A stretch of DNA of 64,000 nucleotides. Origin: Vicinamibacterales bacterium. Lineage in GTDB: Bacteria; Acidobacteriota; Vicinamibacteria; Vicinamibacterales; 2-12-FULL-66-21. Below, piece after piece: positions 8,156-16,995 of this stretch (position 1 is its first letter; the number at the start of each line of letters is the position of its first letter). The DNA is taken from the NCBI GenBank assembly GCA_035699745.1, contig DASSPH010000016.1:26101-90100 (forward strand), given 5' to 3'. The notes beneath the pieces were generated by a model, which worked only from the letters and a program-made list of their open reading frames with translations, was not told the origin of the DNA and searched no databases. The translations under genes and the position numbers were made by a program.

Positions 8156-9484
8156 GTGTGGCGGCTGGCGTGGCCCACGGTGATCCAGAACATGATCGGC
8201 GGTCTCCAGGGGATCGTCGATCACGTCATGGTCGGTCACTACGTCGGGTTCACCGGCAACGCCGCGATCGGCGTCGGGTGGCAGATCTTCCTCGTCGTGG
8301 TGGTGTTCATCTCGTCGCTGTTCACCGGCATGGGGGTGCTCGTCGCGCGCTTCGCCGGCGCGAACGACCACGACAAGGTGAACCGGGTCGTCTACCAGGC
8401 GTTCCTCACCGCCGTGGTGCTCGCGCTCGGCGTGCTCGCGCCCATCGGGTACGTGCTGTCGCCGTCGCTGCTGGAGCTGGTGCACGCGTCGCCCGAGGTC
8501 CGCGCCGGGGCGCTGCCCTATCTGCGGACGATGTTCGTGTGCAGCATCGGGCAGCTGCTGTACTTCATGATCGCCGGCGCGCTGCGCGCCGCCGGGGATC
8601 CGCGCACCGGGCTGCGCATCGGCATGTGGATCGTCGGGCTGAACGTCGGGCTCAACATGATTCTGATCCGCGGTCTCGGACCGATCCCGGGATTCGGCGC
8701 GCAGGGGGCGGCGCTGGGGACGTCGATCGCCTCGGCGGTCGCGTCCGGCTACGCGCTGTGGCTGATGGCGAGCGGCCGCGTGGTGGTCAGCCTGCGGGGC
8801 GTGCCGCGCGCGCCCGACTGGCAGATCATCCGGTCGTTGTTCAAGTTCGGGCTCCCGGCCGGGGTGCAGGGGGTGGCGATGAACGTCGCCGGGGTGCTGC
8901 TGCTGCGCTTCATGGGGTCGCTCGAGCACAGCGCCGAAGTGCAGGCGGCGTTTGCGGTGTGCTACACCGAGCTGTTCGCGTTCATCACGTGGACGTCGGT
9001 CGGATTGATGAGCGCGGCGGCGACGATCGCGGGGCAGAACCTCGGGGCGGGTCACCCGCATCGCAGCGTCGAAGGGGTGCAGGTCGCGGCGCGATTCGGG
9101 CTGGCGATCGCCGGAACCATCGGGTTGATCTTCCTGGTCGGCGCCGATCACCTGCTCGCCGCCTTCGGTCTCAGCGATCCGACCGTCGTCCGGATCGGCC
9201 GCGAGCTGCTTCGCTACTTGAGCGTCTCCGGACTCTTCATCACCGTCGCGCTGACCTACACCGGCGGCCTGCAGGGGACCGGCGATACGCGGAGCCCGCT
9301 GTTCATCACCTTGATCGCGCAGGTCGTCGTGCCGCTGGGGTTGTGCTTCTATCTCCAGGCCACCGGCCAGCTGCAGGCCTCGTGGATCTGGCTGGCCATC
9401 CTGCTCGGCCATTTCACCCGCTGCGTGCTCTCCACCGCGCGTTTTCACCAGGGCCGGTGGAAGACCATCGCCGTGGGGGTGTGA
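8156..9484 (+). CDS. MATE family efflux transporter
   Basis: A polytopic MATE/MOP-superfamily exporter with about 12 helices; the conserved beginning is RLAWPTVIQNMIGGLQGIVD. Such pumps extrude drugs or metabolites using a Na+ or H+ gradient. GTG 8156 is the first standard start. However, the same frame is open back to 8090 and encodes FDRSIVEGPISRAVWRLAWP, the usual family N-terminus. Translation probably begins upstream, possibly at ATT 8099, giving 461 instead of 442 residues. Confidence 0.9.
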   Translation: MWRLAWPTVIQNMIGGLQGIVDHVMVGHYVGFTGNAAIGVGWQIFLVVVVFISSLFTGMGVLVARFAGANDHDKVNRVVYQAFLTAVVLALGVLAPIGYVLSPSLLELVHASPEVRAGALPYLRTMFVCSIGQLLYFMIAGALRAAGDPRTGLRIGMWIVGLNVGLNMILIRGLGPIPGFGAQGAALGTSIASAVASGYALWLMASGRVVVSLRGVPRAPDWQIIRSLFKFGLPAGVQGVAMNVAGVLLLRFMGSLEHSAEVQAAFAVCYTELFAFITWTSVGLMSAAATIAGQNLGAGHPHRSVEGVQVAARFGLAIAGTIGLIFLVGADHLLAAFGLSDPTVVRIGRELLRYLSVSGLFITVALTYTGGLQGTGDTRSPLFITLIAQVVVPLGLCFYLQATGQLQASWIWLAILLGHFTRCVLSTARFHQGRWKTIAVGV

Positions 9485-9496
9485 GCTGACTGCCAT

Positions 9497-11029
9497 ATGA
9501 AGCCGGCCCGCTGGTTCATCGGCATCGTCGGGGGCGTCCTCGTCGGCCTGTGGATCGCGCTGACGGCGGTGTCGCGCGCGCCGGTTCTGCAGAAGAAGCT
9601 GATCGAGACGTTGAACGATCAGCTCGATGCGCAGGTGGAGCTCGAGAGCTTCACCGTCGACTCGTTCCCGACGCTCCGCATCTATGGCGACAATCTGAGG
9701 CTGCGGCTGAAGGATCAGCAGCAGGCGGCGCCGTTCATCGAAATCCGGCACTTCGAGGTCGCCGGCGGCATTCTCGGTCTGCTGCGGAAGCAGCGGCGCT
9801 TCACGTTCGTGGAACTGGTCGGCCTGCGGATCACGATCCCGCCGCGCACGCCGGACGACAAGGAGGCCGGCAGCCGGGCGGCCGCAACCGTGGACGAAGG
9901 GCCGGTCCTCATCGATCACGTCATCGCGCGTGATGCGCAGCTCGTCATCGTGCCGAGAGATCCGCGCAAGGAGCCGAAGGTCTGGACGATTCATCATCTC
10001 GACCTGCAGTCCGTCGGGTTCAACCGGGCGATGCCCTTCCTGGCCACGCTGACCAATCCGATCCCGAAAGGGGACATCGCGACCCAGGGCACGTTCGGGC
10101 CGTGGCGGAAGCGCGAGCCGGGACTGACGCCGCTCAGCGGCACCTACAAGTTCGAACGCGCCGATCTGAACACGATCAAAGGCATCGGCGGCACGCTGAC
10201 GTCCACCGGCGAGTTCGCCGGCTACCTGGAAGAGATCCAGGTGAAGGGCACGACCGACACGCCTGATTTCACGCTCGACGTGGGCGGGGTCCCGGTGCCG
10301 CTCGTGACGACGTTCCAGACCGTGGTGGACGGCACCAACGGCAACACGTATCTGAAGCAGGTCGACGCGATGCTCGACAAGACGCCGATTGCCGCCGCCG
10401 GCGCGATCGAGTCCCAGCCCGGCGTCAAGGGACGGCACATCAATCTCGACGTCAGGATCGCGGACGGGCGCATCCAGGACGTGTTGCGGCTCGCCGTCAA
10501 GGCGAAGACGCCGGTGATGCTCGGACGGCTCGCGATGGAAGCCAGGCTGGTGCTGCCGCCCGGCGAGTCGCCGGTCGCGGACCGCTTGAGCCTCAACGGC
10601 CGGTTCGCGCTCGAGAATGCCCACTTCACGGACCGCGACGTGCAGGAGCAGATCAAGATGCTGAGCCGCCGCGCGCAGGGCAAGACGCCGACCGACCCGA
10701 TCGGCCGCATCGACTCCGACATGCGCGGCCGCTTCACGCTGCGCGACGGCATGATGCGCTTCCATCCGTTCGGCTTCGACGTTCCCGGCGCCGACGTCGA
10801 GGTCCGCGGCGTCTACGGGCTGCGCAGCGAGTATCTCGATTTCACCGGCACGCTCAACATGGACGCGCCGATCTCGAAGGCGGCCGGCGGCGGCATCAAG
10901 GGATTCTTCCTCAAGCCGTTCGACCCGATCTTCCGCAAGAACGGCAAAGGGGCGGTGATCCCCATCACCATCAAGGGCCCCCGCGAGCAGCCGAAGTTCG
11001 GCATGGACTGGGGGAAGGTGTTTAAGTAG
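9497..11029 (+). CDS. AsmA-like envelope protein
   Basis: This 510-residue protein has one N-terminal membrane helix (residues 5-25, WFIGIVGGVLVGLWIALTAV). A long beta-rich periplasmic part follows, starting LNDQLDAQVELESFTVDSFP and ending GPREQPKFGMDWGKVFK. This is the layout of AsmA/DUF748/TamB-type repeating-beta-groove proteins, linked to lipid homeostasis between the two membranes. It lies 12 nt after the MATE gene. Assignment to AsmA-like is confident as fold class, weak as precise function. Confidence 0.75.
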   Translation: MKPARWFIGIVGGVLVGLWIALTAVSRAPVLQKKLIETLNDQLDAQVELESFTVDSFPTLRIYGDNLRLRLKDQQQAAPFIEIRHFEVAGGILGLLRKQRRFTFVELVGLRITIPPRTPDDKEAGSRAAATVDEGPVLIDHVIARDAQLVIVPRDPRKEPKVWTIHHLDLQSVGFNRAMPFLATLTNPIPKGDIATQGTFGPWRKREPGLTPLSGTYKFERADLNTIKGIGGTLTSTGEFAGYLEEIQVKGTTDTPDFTLDVGGVPVPLVTTFQTVVDGTNGNTYLKQVDAMLDKTPIAAAGAIESQPGVKGRHINLDVRIADGRIQDVLRLAVKAKTPVMLGRLAMEARLVLPPGESPVADRLSLNGRFALENAHFTDRDVQEQIKMLSRRAQGKTPTDPIGRIDSDMRGRFTLRDGMMRFHPFGFDVPGADVEVRGVYGLRSEYLDFTGTLNMDAPISKAAGGGIKGFFLKPFDPIFRKNGKGAVIPITIKGPREQPKFGMDWGKVFK

Positions 11030-11064
11030 GACGCAGTGCGCAGCCGGCTTATCCTGGGAGAACC

Positions 11065-11463
11065 ATGAGCGAACGATATCCGGTCGAGAAGACCGACGAG
11101 GAATGGCGGCGAATCCTGACGCCCGAGCAGTACCAGATTCTGCGCGGGCATGCGACGGAGCGGCCGGGGAGCTGTGCGCTGCTCACCGAGAAGCGGGCGG
11201 GGACGTTCTCGTGCGCCGGCTGCGGCCAGGAGCTGTTCACCAACGACACCAAGTTCGAGTCGGGGACCGGCTGGCCCAGTTTCGTCGCCCCCAATCCCGG
11301 CGCCATCGGCACCACCGTGGATCGCAGCTACGGGATGACGCGCACCGAGGTCCACTGCTCGCAGTGCGGCGGCCATCTCGGCCACGTCTTTCCCGACGGC
11401 CCTCCCCCGACGGGCCAGCGGTACTGCATCAACGGTGCGGTGCTGAACTTCACGCCCAGGTAG
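11065..11463 (+). CDS. msrB: Peptide-methionine (R)-S-oxide reductase
   Basis: A 132-residue stand-alone MsrB that reduces methionine-R-sulfoxide. Zinc is held by two CxxC pairs (CAGC about residue 51, CSQC about 100). The family signature FESGTGWPSF is present, and the catalytic cysteine lies in QRYCINGAVLNF. A TATCCT -10-like hexamer (11050-11055) and GGGAG directly precede the ATG. msrA is 3 kb downstream with SPFH and zinc-ribbon genes between. Confidence 0.95.
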   Translation: MSERYPVEKTDEEWRRILTPEQYQILRGHATERPGSCALLTEKRAGTFSCAGCGQELFTNDTKFESGTGWPSFVAPNPGAIGTTVDRSYGMTRTEVHCSQCGGHLGHVFPDGPPPTGQRYCINGAVLNFTPR

Positions 11464-11473
11464 GCGTTCGCTC

Positions 11474-12202
11474 TCAGCTTCGACGCAGCTGATCGAACAA
11501 TCTCTGGATGTCGGCGCGCGTCCACGCGTCGTAGTCGAAGTCTCCCGCCGGCGCGGGGCGTGCCATCTGCGCCCGGCGCAGGCGGTCCTCCTGCTCCTTC
11601 AGATCGTCGATCTGCCGCTGGCGCGCGCGATCGAGGCCGCCGCCCTGGATGAAGCGCACGATGCGGTGCAGCTCGCCGGCGTCCAGGAACGTGCCGTGCC
11701 CGCGGCAGACGTCGACGATCGTTCCCGACAGACGCCCGAAATTGAGGCGGTTCATCATCGTCCCGCAGGCCACACATTTCCGGTAGCGGACGCCGGCCTC
11801 TGTCCCTGGCTTTGCCGCCGCACCCGGTGAACGCTCGCCCTCGGTCCATCGGTGCAGCACCGCCGCCTGCGCCTCGTTGCTGGCGCAGATGTGTTCGAAC
11901 GTCTTCGCGTCCACCCAGGCGGCATGGCACCGCTCGCATTCGAGCAGCACGGTGTCGCCAATCTCCAGCTCGCGCATGACCCCCTTGCACGCCGGGCACG
12001 GCGCGTGCCGCTCCGACGCCGACGTCCTCGCGCGGCGCGCGCCGCACGACGGGCAGTAGACCGCCCCGTCGAACATCAGAGCGAAGCAGCTCGGACAGCT
12101 GACCGTCGCGAGAGCCGCCTTGCAGTAGCGGCAGGCCGCGTCCCCGGGGCCTGCCGGTCCGCCGCAGTTCGGGCAATGCAACGCTCGGGCGTCAGGTGCC
12201 AT
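11474..12202 (-). CDS. zf-TFIIB-type zinc-ribbon protein
   Basis: This 242-residue protein is built of several CxxC zinc knuckles: CPNCGG, CRYCKAA, CPSCFALM, CPSCGARR, CPACKGVM with CERCHAAWVD, and CVACGTMMNR with CRGHGTFLD. The last two units match the zf-TFIIB family (CxxC about 20 residues before CxxC/H and a WxD or FLD). The C-terminus is charged and helical. Cytoplasmic; molecular role unknown. It is divergent from the SPFH-HTH gene across a 22-nt gap with overlapping -10 elements, so the two are probably co-regulated. It converges on msrB with a 10-nt gap. Confidence 0.8.
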   Translation of the reverse strand: MAPDARALHCPNCGGPAGPGDAACRYCKAALATVSCPSCFALMFDGAVYCPSCGARRARTSASERHAPCPACKGVMRELEIGDTVLLECERCHAAWVDAKTFEHICASNEAQAAVLHRWTEGERSPGAAAKPGTEAGVRYRKCVACGTMMNRLNFGRLSGTIVDVCRGHGTFLDAGELHRIVRFIQGGGLDRARQRQIDDLKEQEDRLRRAQMARPAPAGDFDYDAWTRADIQRLFDQLRRS

Positions 12203-12209
12203 GGTCGGC

Positions 12210-12216
12210 TAGAATA
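12210..12216. promoter_or_regulatory. Overlapping back-to-back -10 elements
   Basis: TAGAATA on the plus strand gives TAGAAT 9 nt before ATG 12225. Its complement gives TATTCT 8 nt before the minus-strand ATG at 12202. The two promoters therefore share almost the same base pairs, both transcripts would be nearly leaderless, and RNA polymerase could bind only one at a time. Confidence 0.45.
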
Positions 12217-12224
12217 GCGCCATT

Positions 12225-13265
12225 ATGGGATTGATGGACTTCATCAAAGGCGAGCTGATCGACGTCATCGAATGGACGGACGACTCGCGCGACACGCTCT
12301 CGTTCCGCTTTCCGGACGATGACAAGGCGATCAAGAACGGCGCCCAGCTGATCGTCCGCGAGTCGCAGCAGGTGCAGTTCGTCTACCTCGGCGAGTTCGG
12401 CGACACCTTCGGACCCGGCAAGCACACGCTCACCACCGACAACATCCCGGTCCTCACCAGGCTGAAGTCGTGGAAGTACGGCTTCAACTCGCCGTTCAAG
12501 GCGGATGTCTACTATCTCAACACCCGCCTCTTCACCGGCAACAAGTGGGGGACCTCCAACCCGGTGATGATGCGCGACGAGGATCTCGGCATCGTCCGCG
12601 TGCGCGCCTTCGGGACGTTCGACTTCCGGATCGTCGACGCCAGGCGGTTTCTCAAGGACGTCGCCGGATCGGACCAGAACTTCCGCCTCGACGAGTTCGC
12701 CGACACCATGCGCTCCCGGATCGTGAGCGTGTTCGCCGACGCGCTGGCGACGGCGAAGATTCCGGTGTTCGACGTGGCGAGCCGCTACACCGAGCTGGGC
12801 GAGGCGCTGCTGCCGCTGATCAATCCGGTCATCCAGGCCAAGTACGGCATCGAGATGCCGAGCTTCATCGTCGAGAACGTGTCGGTGCCGCCGGAGGTGG
12901 AGCAGGCGGTCGACAAGCGCTCCAGCATGGCGGCGGTCGGCAATCTGAACGACTACGTGAAGTTTCAGATGGCCCAGGGCATGGAGAAGGGCGGCAGCGC
13001 GGGCGGCGCGGCGACCGAGATGGCGGTCGGCCTGGCGATGGCGCAACAGATGATCCAGCAGGGGCTCACGGCTCCGACGGCCGCGAAGTCTGCCGCGGGC
13101 GCCGGAACGGTGGACCTGCTCTCCACCGCCGAAGCGGCGCAGCTGCTCGGCGTGAGCGAGACGGACGTCCAGCACGTCCTCGAATCCGGCGAGCTGGTGG
13201 GCAAGAAGATCGGATCGACCTGGCGGATCAAACGGTCCGCGATCGACGACTACCTTGCAAAGTAA
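12225..13265 (+). CDS. SPFH-domain protein (YdjI-like) with C-terminal excisionase-type HTH
   Basis: A 346-residue protein. Residues 1-250 are the YdjI/virion-core-type SPFH domain (GELIDVIEWTDDSRDTL, VYLGEFGDTFGPGKHTL, FKADVYYLNTRLFTGNKWGT, VSVPPEVEQAVDKRSSM). A Gly/Ala/Met-rich linker follows. Residues about 297-346 form a MerR/excisionase-type helix-turn-helix (LLSTAEAAQLLGVSETDVQ, then GKKIGSTWRIKRSAIDDYL). Relatives often carry a zinc ribbon or GYF-like tail instead. No membrane helix is seen. The zinc-ribbon membrane protein follows. A membrane-scaffold role is inferred from SPFH; DNA binding by the tail is possible but unproved. Confidence 0.85.
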   Translation: MGLMDFIKGELIDVIEWTDDSRDTLSFRFPDDDKAIKNGAQLIVRESQQVQFVYLGEFGDTFGPGKHTLTTDNIPVLTRLKSWKYGFNSPFKADVYYLNTRLFTGNKWGTSNPVMMRDEDLGIVRVRAFGTFDFRIVDARRFLKDVAGSDQNFRLDEFADTMRSRIVSVFADALATAKIPVFDVASRYTELGEALLPLINPVIQAKYGIEMPSFIVENVSVPPEVEQAVDKRSSMAAVGNLNDYVKFQMAQGMEKGGSAGGAATEMAVGLAMAQQMIQQGLTAPTAAKSAAGAGTVDLLSTAEAAQLLGVSETDVQHVLESGELVGKKIGSTWRIKRSAIDDYLAK

Positions 13266-13334
13266 TCGGATCATCGGGCGATCGGATCATCGGGCGATCG
13301 GGTCATCGGGTGATCGGGTGATCGGGTGATCGGG
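13265..13334. repeat. Tandem repeat, 16-bp unit (two 8-bp halves), about 4.4 copies
   Basis: Units of ATCGGATCATCGGGCG (two copies) grade into ATCGGGTCATCGGGTG and ATCGGGTGATCGGGTG plus a partial unit. The array starts inside the TAA stop of the SPFH gene. A similar GATC-rich array sits at the 3' end of the gene near 54.05 kb. Confidence 0.85.
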
Positions 13335-13344
13335 AAATCTGAGG

Positions 13345-13356
13345 AAGCGGCCGCTT
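13345..13356. repeat. 12-bp perfect palindrome between two repeat arrays
   Basis: AAGCGGCCGCTT is self-complementary and is flanked by AATCT on the left and AGATT on the right, so a longer imperfect hairpin can form. It separates the GC-rich array from the AT-rich array; the whole 132-bp intergenic region is repetitive. Confidence 0.5.
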
Positions 13357-13358
13357 AG

Positions 13359-13396
13359 ATTCCCAAATTTCCAGATTCCCAAATTTCCAAATCCCC
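13359..13396. repeat. AT-rich tandem repeat, 16-bp unit, 2.4 copies
   Basis: ATTCCCAAATTTCCAG occurs twice (second copy ends AA) plus a partial copy, ending 1 nt before the ATG of the zinc-ribbon membrane protein. No standard ribosome site is left in this leader. Confidence 0.8.
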
Positions 13397-13397
13397 G

Positions 13398-14489
13398 ATG
13401 CCTGTTTCAGCCCTCGAGAAACATCCCTGCCCGGCCTGCGGCGCGCAGGCCGAGTGGAATCCAGGCAAGCAGAAGCTCGTCTGTCCCTTCTGCGGCACCG
13501 AATCTCCCTACACCATCACGCCGGCGGGCGAGATTCAGGAGCTGGATCTCGTGCGCGCGCTGCGCGAGATTCCGGAGGATGCCCGCGGGTGGCAGGCGGA
13601 GAAGCGCACCGTGCAGTGTCAGAGCTGCAAGGCGGTGTCGGTCTTCGATCCCGAGCGCGTGGGGCAGCGCTGCGAGTTCTGCGGCTCGCCGGCGCTGGTG
13701 GACTACAAGGAGATCAAGTCGCCGATCCGTCCGCAGAGCCTGCTGCCCTTCCGGGTCGCCGACACTGCGGTCCGGGAGCAGATCCGGCGCTGGTACAAGA
13801 GCAAGTGGCTGGCGCCCGGCAGTCTCAAGTCACGCGCGCTGGTCGATACGGTCAAGGGTGTCTACATCCCCTACTGGACGTTCGACGCCCAGGTCGTGTG
13901 TCCCTGGGAAGCGGACGCGGGGCACTACTACTACACGACCGAAACGTATCGCGACAACAAGGGGCAGATGCAGACGCGGCAGGTGCGCCACGTCCGCTGG
14001 GAGCCGGCATCCGGCGTCGTCAATCACTTTTTCGACGACGAGCCGATTCCCGGGACGCACGGGATCGCCCGATCTCTGCTGGCCGGCGTCGAACCGTTTC
14101 CGACCAACGAGCTGGTGCCGTACGACACCGCCTATCTCTCGGGATTCGTCGTCGAGCACTACCAGGTGGTGCTGCTCGATGCGGCCAAGGCGTCGGAAGA
14201 GTCGATGCGCGAGAAGCTCGAGGAGCTCTGCGCCGCGCAGGTCCCCGGCGATACCTGCCGCAACCTGGTGATCCACCCGACGTTCTCGGCGCAGACCTTC
14301 AAGCACATTCTGGTGCCGGTGTGGCTGCTCACCTACACCTACGGCGCGCGCACGTTTCACGTGCTCGTGAATGGCGCCACCGGCCGGATGACCGGCGAGT
14401 ACCCGAAGAGCTTCTGGAAGGTGTTCTTCCTCGTCGTGGGGATTATCATTGTTCTGATCATTGTGTTGCTGGCGCAAGGCGACCAGTAG
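13398..14489 (+). CDS. Zinc-ribbon protein with C-terminal membrane helix (YdjG-like)
   Basis: This 363-residue protein has two N-terminal zinc ribbons: CPACGAQ with CPFCGTE (residues about 10-36) and CQSCKAV with CEFCGSP (about 75-100). A globular middle starts near [20 protein letters not shown] and includes [15 protein letters not shown]. One helix stands at the C-terminus ([18 protein letters not shown], about 342-359). The layout recalls B. subtilis YdjG, encoded with PspA and the SPFH protein YdjI. That parallel is inferred from architecture and neighbourhood. It follows the SPFH-HTH gene across the repeat arrays. Confidence 0.72.
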   Translation: MPVSALEKHPCPACGAQAEWNPGKQKLVCPFCGTESPYTITPAGEIQELDLVRALREIPEDARGWQAEKRTVQCQSCKAVSVFDPERVGQRCEFCGSPALVDYKEIKSPIRPQSLLPFRVADTAVREQIRRWYKSKWLAPGSLKSRALVDTVKGVYIPYWTFDAQVVCPWEADAGHYYYTTETYRDNKGQMQTRQVRHVRWEPASGVVNHFFDDEPIPGTHGIARSLLAGVEPFPTNELVPYDTAYLSGFVVEHYQVVLLDAAKASEESMREKLEELCAAQVPGDTCRNLVIHPTFSAQTFKHILVPVWLLTYTYGARTFHVLVNGATGRMTGEYPKSFWKVFFLVVGIIIVLIIVLLAQGDQ

Positions 14490-14508
14490 ACCTGCCGAAA
14501 GAGATCCC

Positions 14509-15156
<648 letters not shown>

Positions 15157-15163
15157 CAGGCGC

Positions 15164-15607
15164 GTGGCCGAATACCCGGTCAGAGCCACGCTCGCCGGCG
15201 TGCTGCTGTTCGTGATCGGCCTGGCGATCGCCGGCAGCACGGTGATCGCCGAGCTGCGCGACCGGGAAGCGCGCGAGGCCTGGATCAAGGCGAACGGCAC
15301 CGTCGTCGACGTGTTGCCGGCGCCGGCGAACGGATCGCCGCGGCCCGTGGTCTCGTTCGATACGCCTGAAGGGGAGCGCATCCGCTTCACGCCGATCGGG
15401 CCGAGCCCCTGGCGCGCGCTGAAGGTCGGCGATTCCATTCCGGTGATCTATCCGTTCGGCCTGCCCGGCCAGGCGCGCATCGACCCCCGATCGTTCCGCC
15501 GGACGCGCACCGCGATCGCGCTCGGCGCGGCGCTGGTCCTGATGGCGCTCGGCGGCTACGTCGCACGCTACGCGTCCCGCCGCGGCGCGCCGGACGGTTT
15601 CAAGTAG
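15164..15607 (+). CDS. DUF3592-type membrane protein
   Basis: This 147-residue protein has a membrane helix near residues 8-28 (ATLAGVLLFVIGLAIAGSTVI) and a second at about 118-136 (TAIALGAALVLMALGGYV). Between them is a small extracytoplasmic beta domain (ANGTVVDVLP, PRPVVSFDTPEGERIRF, LKVGDSIPVIY). The layout and the VxY-type strand before the second helix match DUF3592. Function unknown. GTG 15164 follows msrA by 7 nt; the stop lies inside the putative -10 of nfeD. Confidence 0.7.
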   Translation: MAEYPVRATLAGVLLFVIGLAIAGSTVIAELRDREAREAWIKANGTVVDVLPAPANGSPRPVVSFDTPEGERIRFTPIGPSPWRALKVGDSIPVIYPFGLPGQARIDPRSFRRTRTAIALGAALVLMALGGYVARYASRRGAPDGFK

Positions 15608-15610
15608 AAT
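15605..15610 (+). promoter_or_regulatory. Putative -10 element (TAGAAT) ahead of nfeD-stomatin-pspC
   Basis: TAGAAT overlaps the stop codon of the DUF3592 gene and lies 15 nt before ATG 15626. It could give the NfeD/SPFH/PspC genes their own short-leader transcript besides read-through. Confidence 0.35.
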
Positions 15611-15625
15611 GGCCGCATCAATCTC

Positions 15626-16075
15626 ATGGCGATTGTCTGGTGGCACTGGCTGGTCCTGGGCCTGCTCCTGATCGCGCTCGAGCTCGCCGCGTCCGGCGGC
15701 TTCTACATCATCTTCTTCGGGATTGCGGCGGTCGTCATCAGCCTGATGGCGGCGCTCGGGGCCGAGACGCCGGTGTGGGCCGAGCTCGCGCTGTTCTCGG
15801 TGATGTCGGTGGGATCGCTGCTGCTCTTCCGCGGGCCGCTGATGCGCTGGTTGAACGTCGACGGCGCCGGCGCCGACGTGGATTCGCTGGTCGGCGAGAC
15901 CGGCGTGGTGCAGCAGGACATTGCGCCGCACGACATCGGCCGCGTCGAGCTGCGCGGCAGCTCGTGGCGCGCCCGCAACAATACCGCGACGCTGCTGCCG
16001 GCCGGGCGCCGCGTCACCGTGGTCCGCGTTGATCGCCTCATGCTGATCGTCGAGGCGGAAGGAGCCCCTTCATGA
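15626..16075 (+). CDS. NfeD family protein
   Basis: A 149-residue NfeD-type protein with two to three N-terminal helices (WWHWLVLGLLLIALELAASG, GFYIIFFGIAAVVISLMAAL, ALFSVMSVGSLLLF). A C-terminal OB-fold follows (VDSLVGETGVVQQDIAPHDI, GRVELRGSSWRARNN, GRRVTVVRVDRLMLIVE). NfeD proteins pair with stomatin/flotillin SPFH proteins in membranes; here the partner gene overlaps by ATGA. Role: membrane microdomain or quality control, by family. Confidence 0.88.
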   Translation: MAIVWWHWLVLGLLLIALELAASGGFYIIFFGIAAVVISLMAALGAETPVWAELALFSVMSVGSLLLFRGPLMRWLNVDGAGADVDSLVGETGVVQQDIAPHDIGRVELRGSSWRARNNTATLLPAGRRVTVVRVDRLMLIVEAEGAPS

Positions 16076-16995
16076 CCGGCGGCATCGTCGTGTTCGGCAT
16101 CCTCGCCCTGCTGGTGATCGTCATCATCGCCAAGACGGCGGTGGTGGTCCCGCAGCAGAGCGCCTACGTGGTCGAGCGGCTGGGCCGCTATCACGCGACG
16201 CTGTCGGCGGGGTTCCACGTGCTGCTGCCGTTCGTCGACGCGATCCGCTACCGCCACTCGCTGAAGGAGACGGCGATCGACATTCCGGCGCAGGTCTGCA
16301 TCACGCGCGACAACGTGCAGGTCGGCGTCGACGGCATTCTCTACCTCAAGGTGCTGAACCCCGAGCGCGCCTCCTACGGCATCTCCGACTTCATCTTCGC
16401 CATCTCGCAGCTGGCGCAGACGACGCTGCGCAGCGAGGTCGGCAAGATCGATCTCGACCGCACCTTCGAGGAGCGCACCAACATCAACCTGCAGGTCGTG
16501 ACCGAACTGGACAAGGCGTCGGAGGCGTGGGGCGTCAAGGTGCTGCGCTACGAAATCAAGAACATCACGCCGCCGCACGACGTGCTCGCCGCGATGGAGA
16601 AGCAGATGCGCGCCGAGCGGGAGAAGCGCGCCGTCATCCTGACCTCCGAAGGGCAGCGCGACGCGGCGGTGAACACCGCCGAAGGCGAGAAGCAGCAGGT
16701 GATCAAGGCGTCGGAAGCCCGCAAGCAGCAGCAGATCAACGAGGCGGACGGCCAGGCCGCGGCGATTCTCTCGGTCTCGAGCGCGACCGCGGAAGGCATT
16801 CGCCGCGTGGCGGAGGCGATCAAGCAGCCCGGCGGCTTCGAAGCGGTCCAGCTGCGCGTCGCCGAGCAGTACGTGGAACAGTTCGGCCGCCTGGCGAAAG
16901 AGTCCAACACGCTCATCCTGCCGGCCAACGCGTCGGACGTCGGGTCGATGATCGCGCTGGCCATGAAGTCCATCCAGGCAGGACGTTCATCGTGA
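16072..16995 (+). CDS. Stomatin/QmcA-like SPFH membrane protein
   Basis: A 307-residue SPFH protein with one N-terminal helix (GIVVFGILALLVIVIIAKTA). The SPFH domain reads VVVPQQSAYVVERLGRYHAT, GFHVLLPFVDAIRYRHSLKE and DNVQVGVDGILYLKVLNPE. A helical coiled-coil stretch follows (ERTNINLQVVTELDKASEAW, then EGEKQQVIKASEARKQQQIN). It matches the paraslipin/YbbK-QmcA branch. It is the natural partner of the overlapping NfeD gene and overlaps the downstream pspC-like gene by GTGA. Confidence 0.93.
   Translation: MTGGIVVFGILALLVIVIIAKTAVVVPQQSAYVVERLGRYHATLSAGFHVLLPFVDAIRYRHSLKETAIDIPAQVCITRDNVQVGVDGILYLKVLNPERASYGISDFIFAISQLAQTTLRSEVGKIDLDRTFEERTNINLQVVTELDKASEAWGVKVLRYEIKNITPPHDVLAAMEKQMRAEREKRAVILTSEGQRDAAVNTAEGEKQQVIKASEARKQQQINEADGQAAAILSVSSATAEGIRRVAEAIKQPGGFEAVQLRVAEQYVEQFGRLAKESNTLILPANASDVGSMIALAMKSIQAGRSS

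Noticed and set aside
7340..10765. Minus-strand open frame of about 1140 codons
   Set aside because: No recognisable domain and biased composition; overlaps four well-supported plus-strand genes.
13265..13396. Origin of replication or iteron array
   Set aside because: No replication gene or DnaA boxes nearby; the repeats are GATC-rich low-complexity arrays at a gene end.
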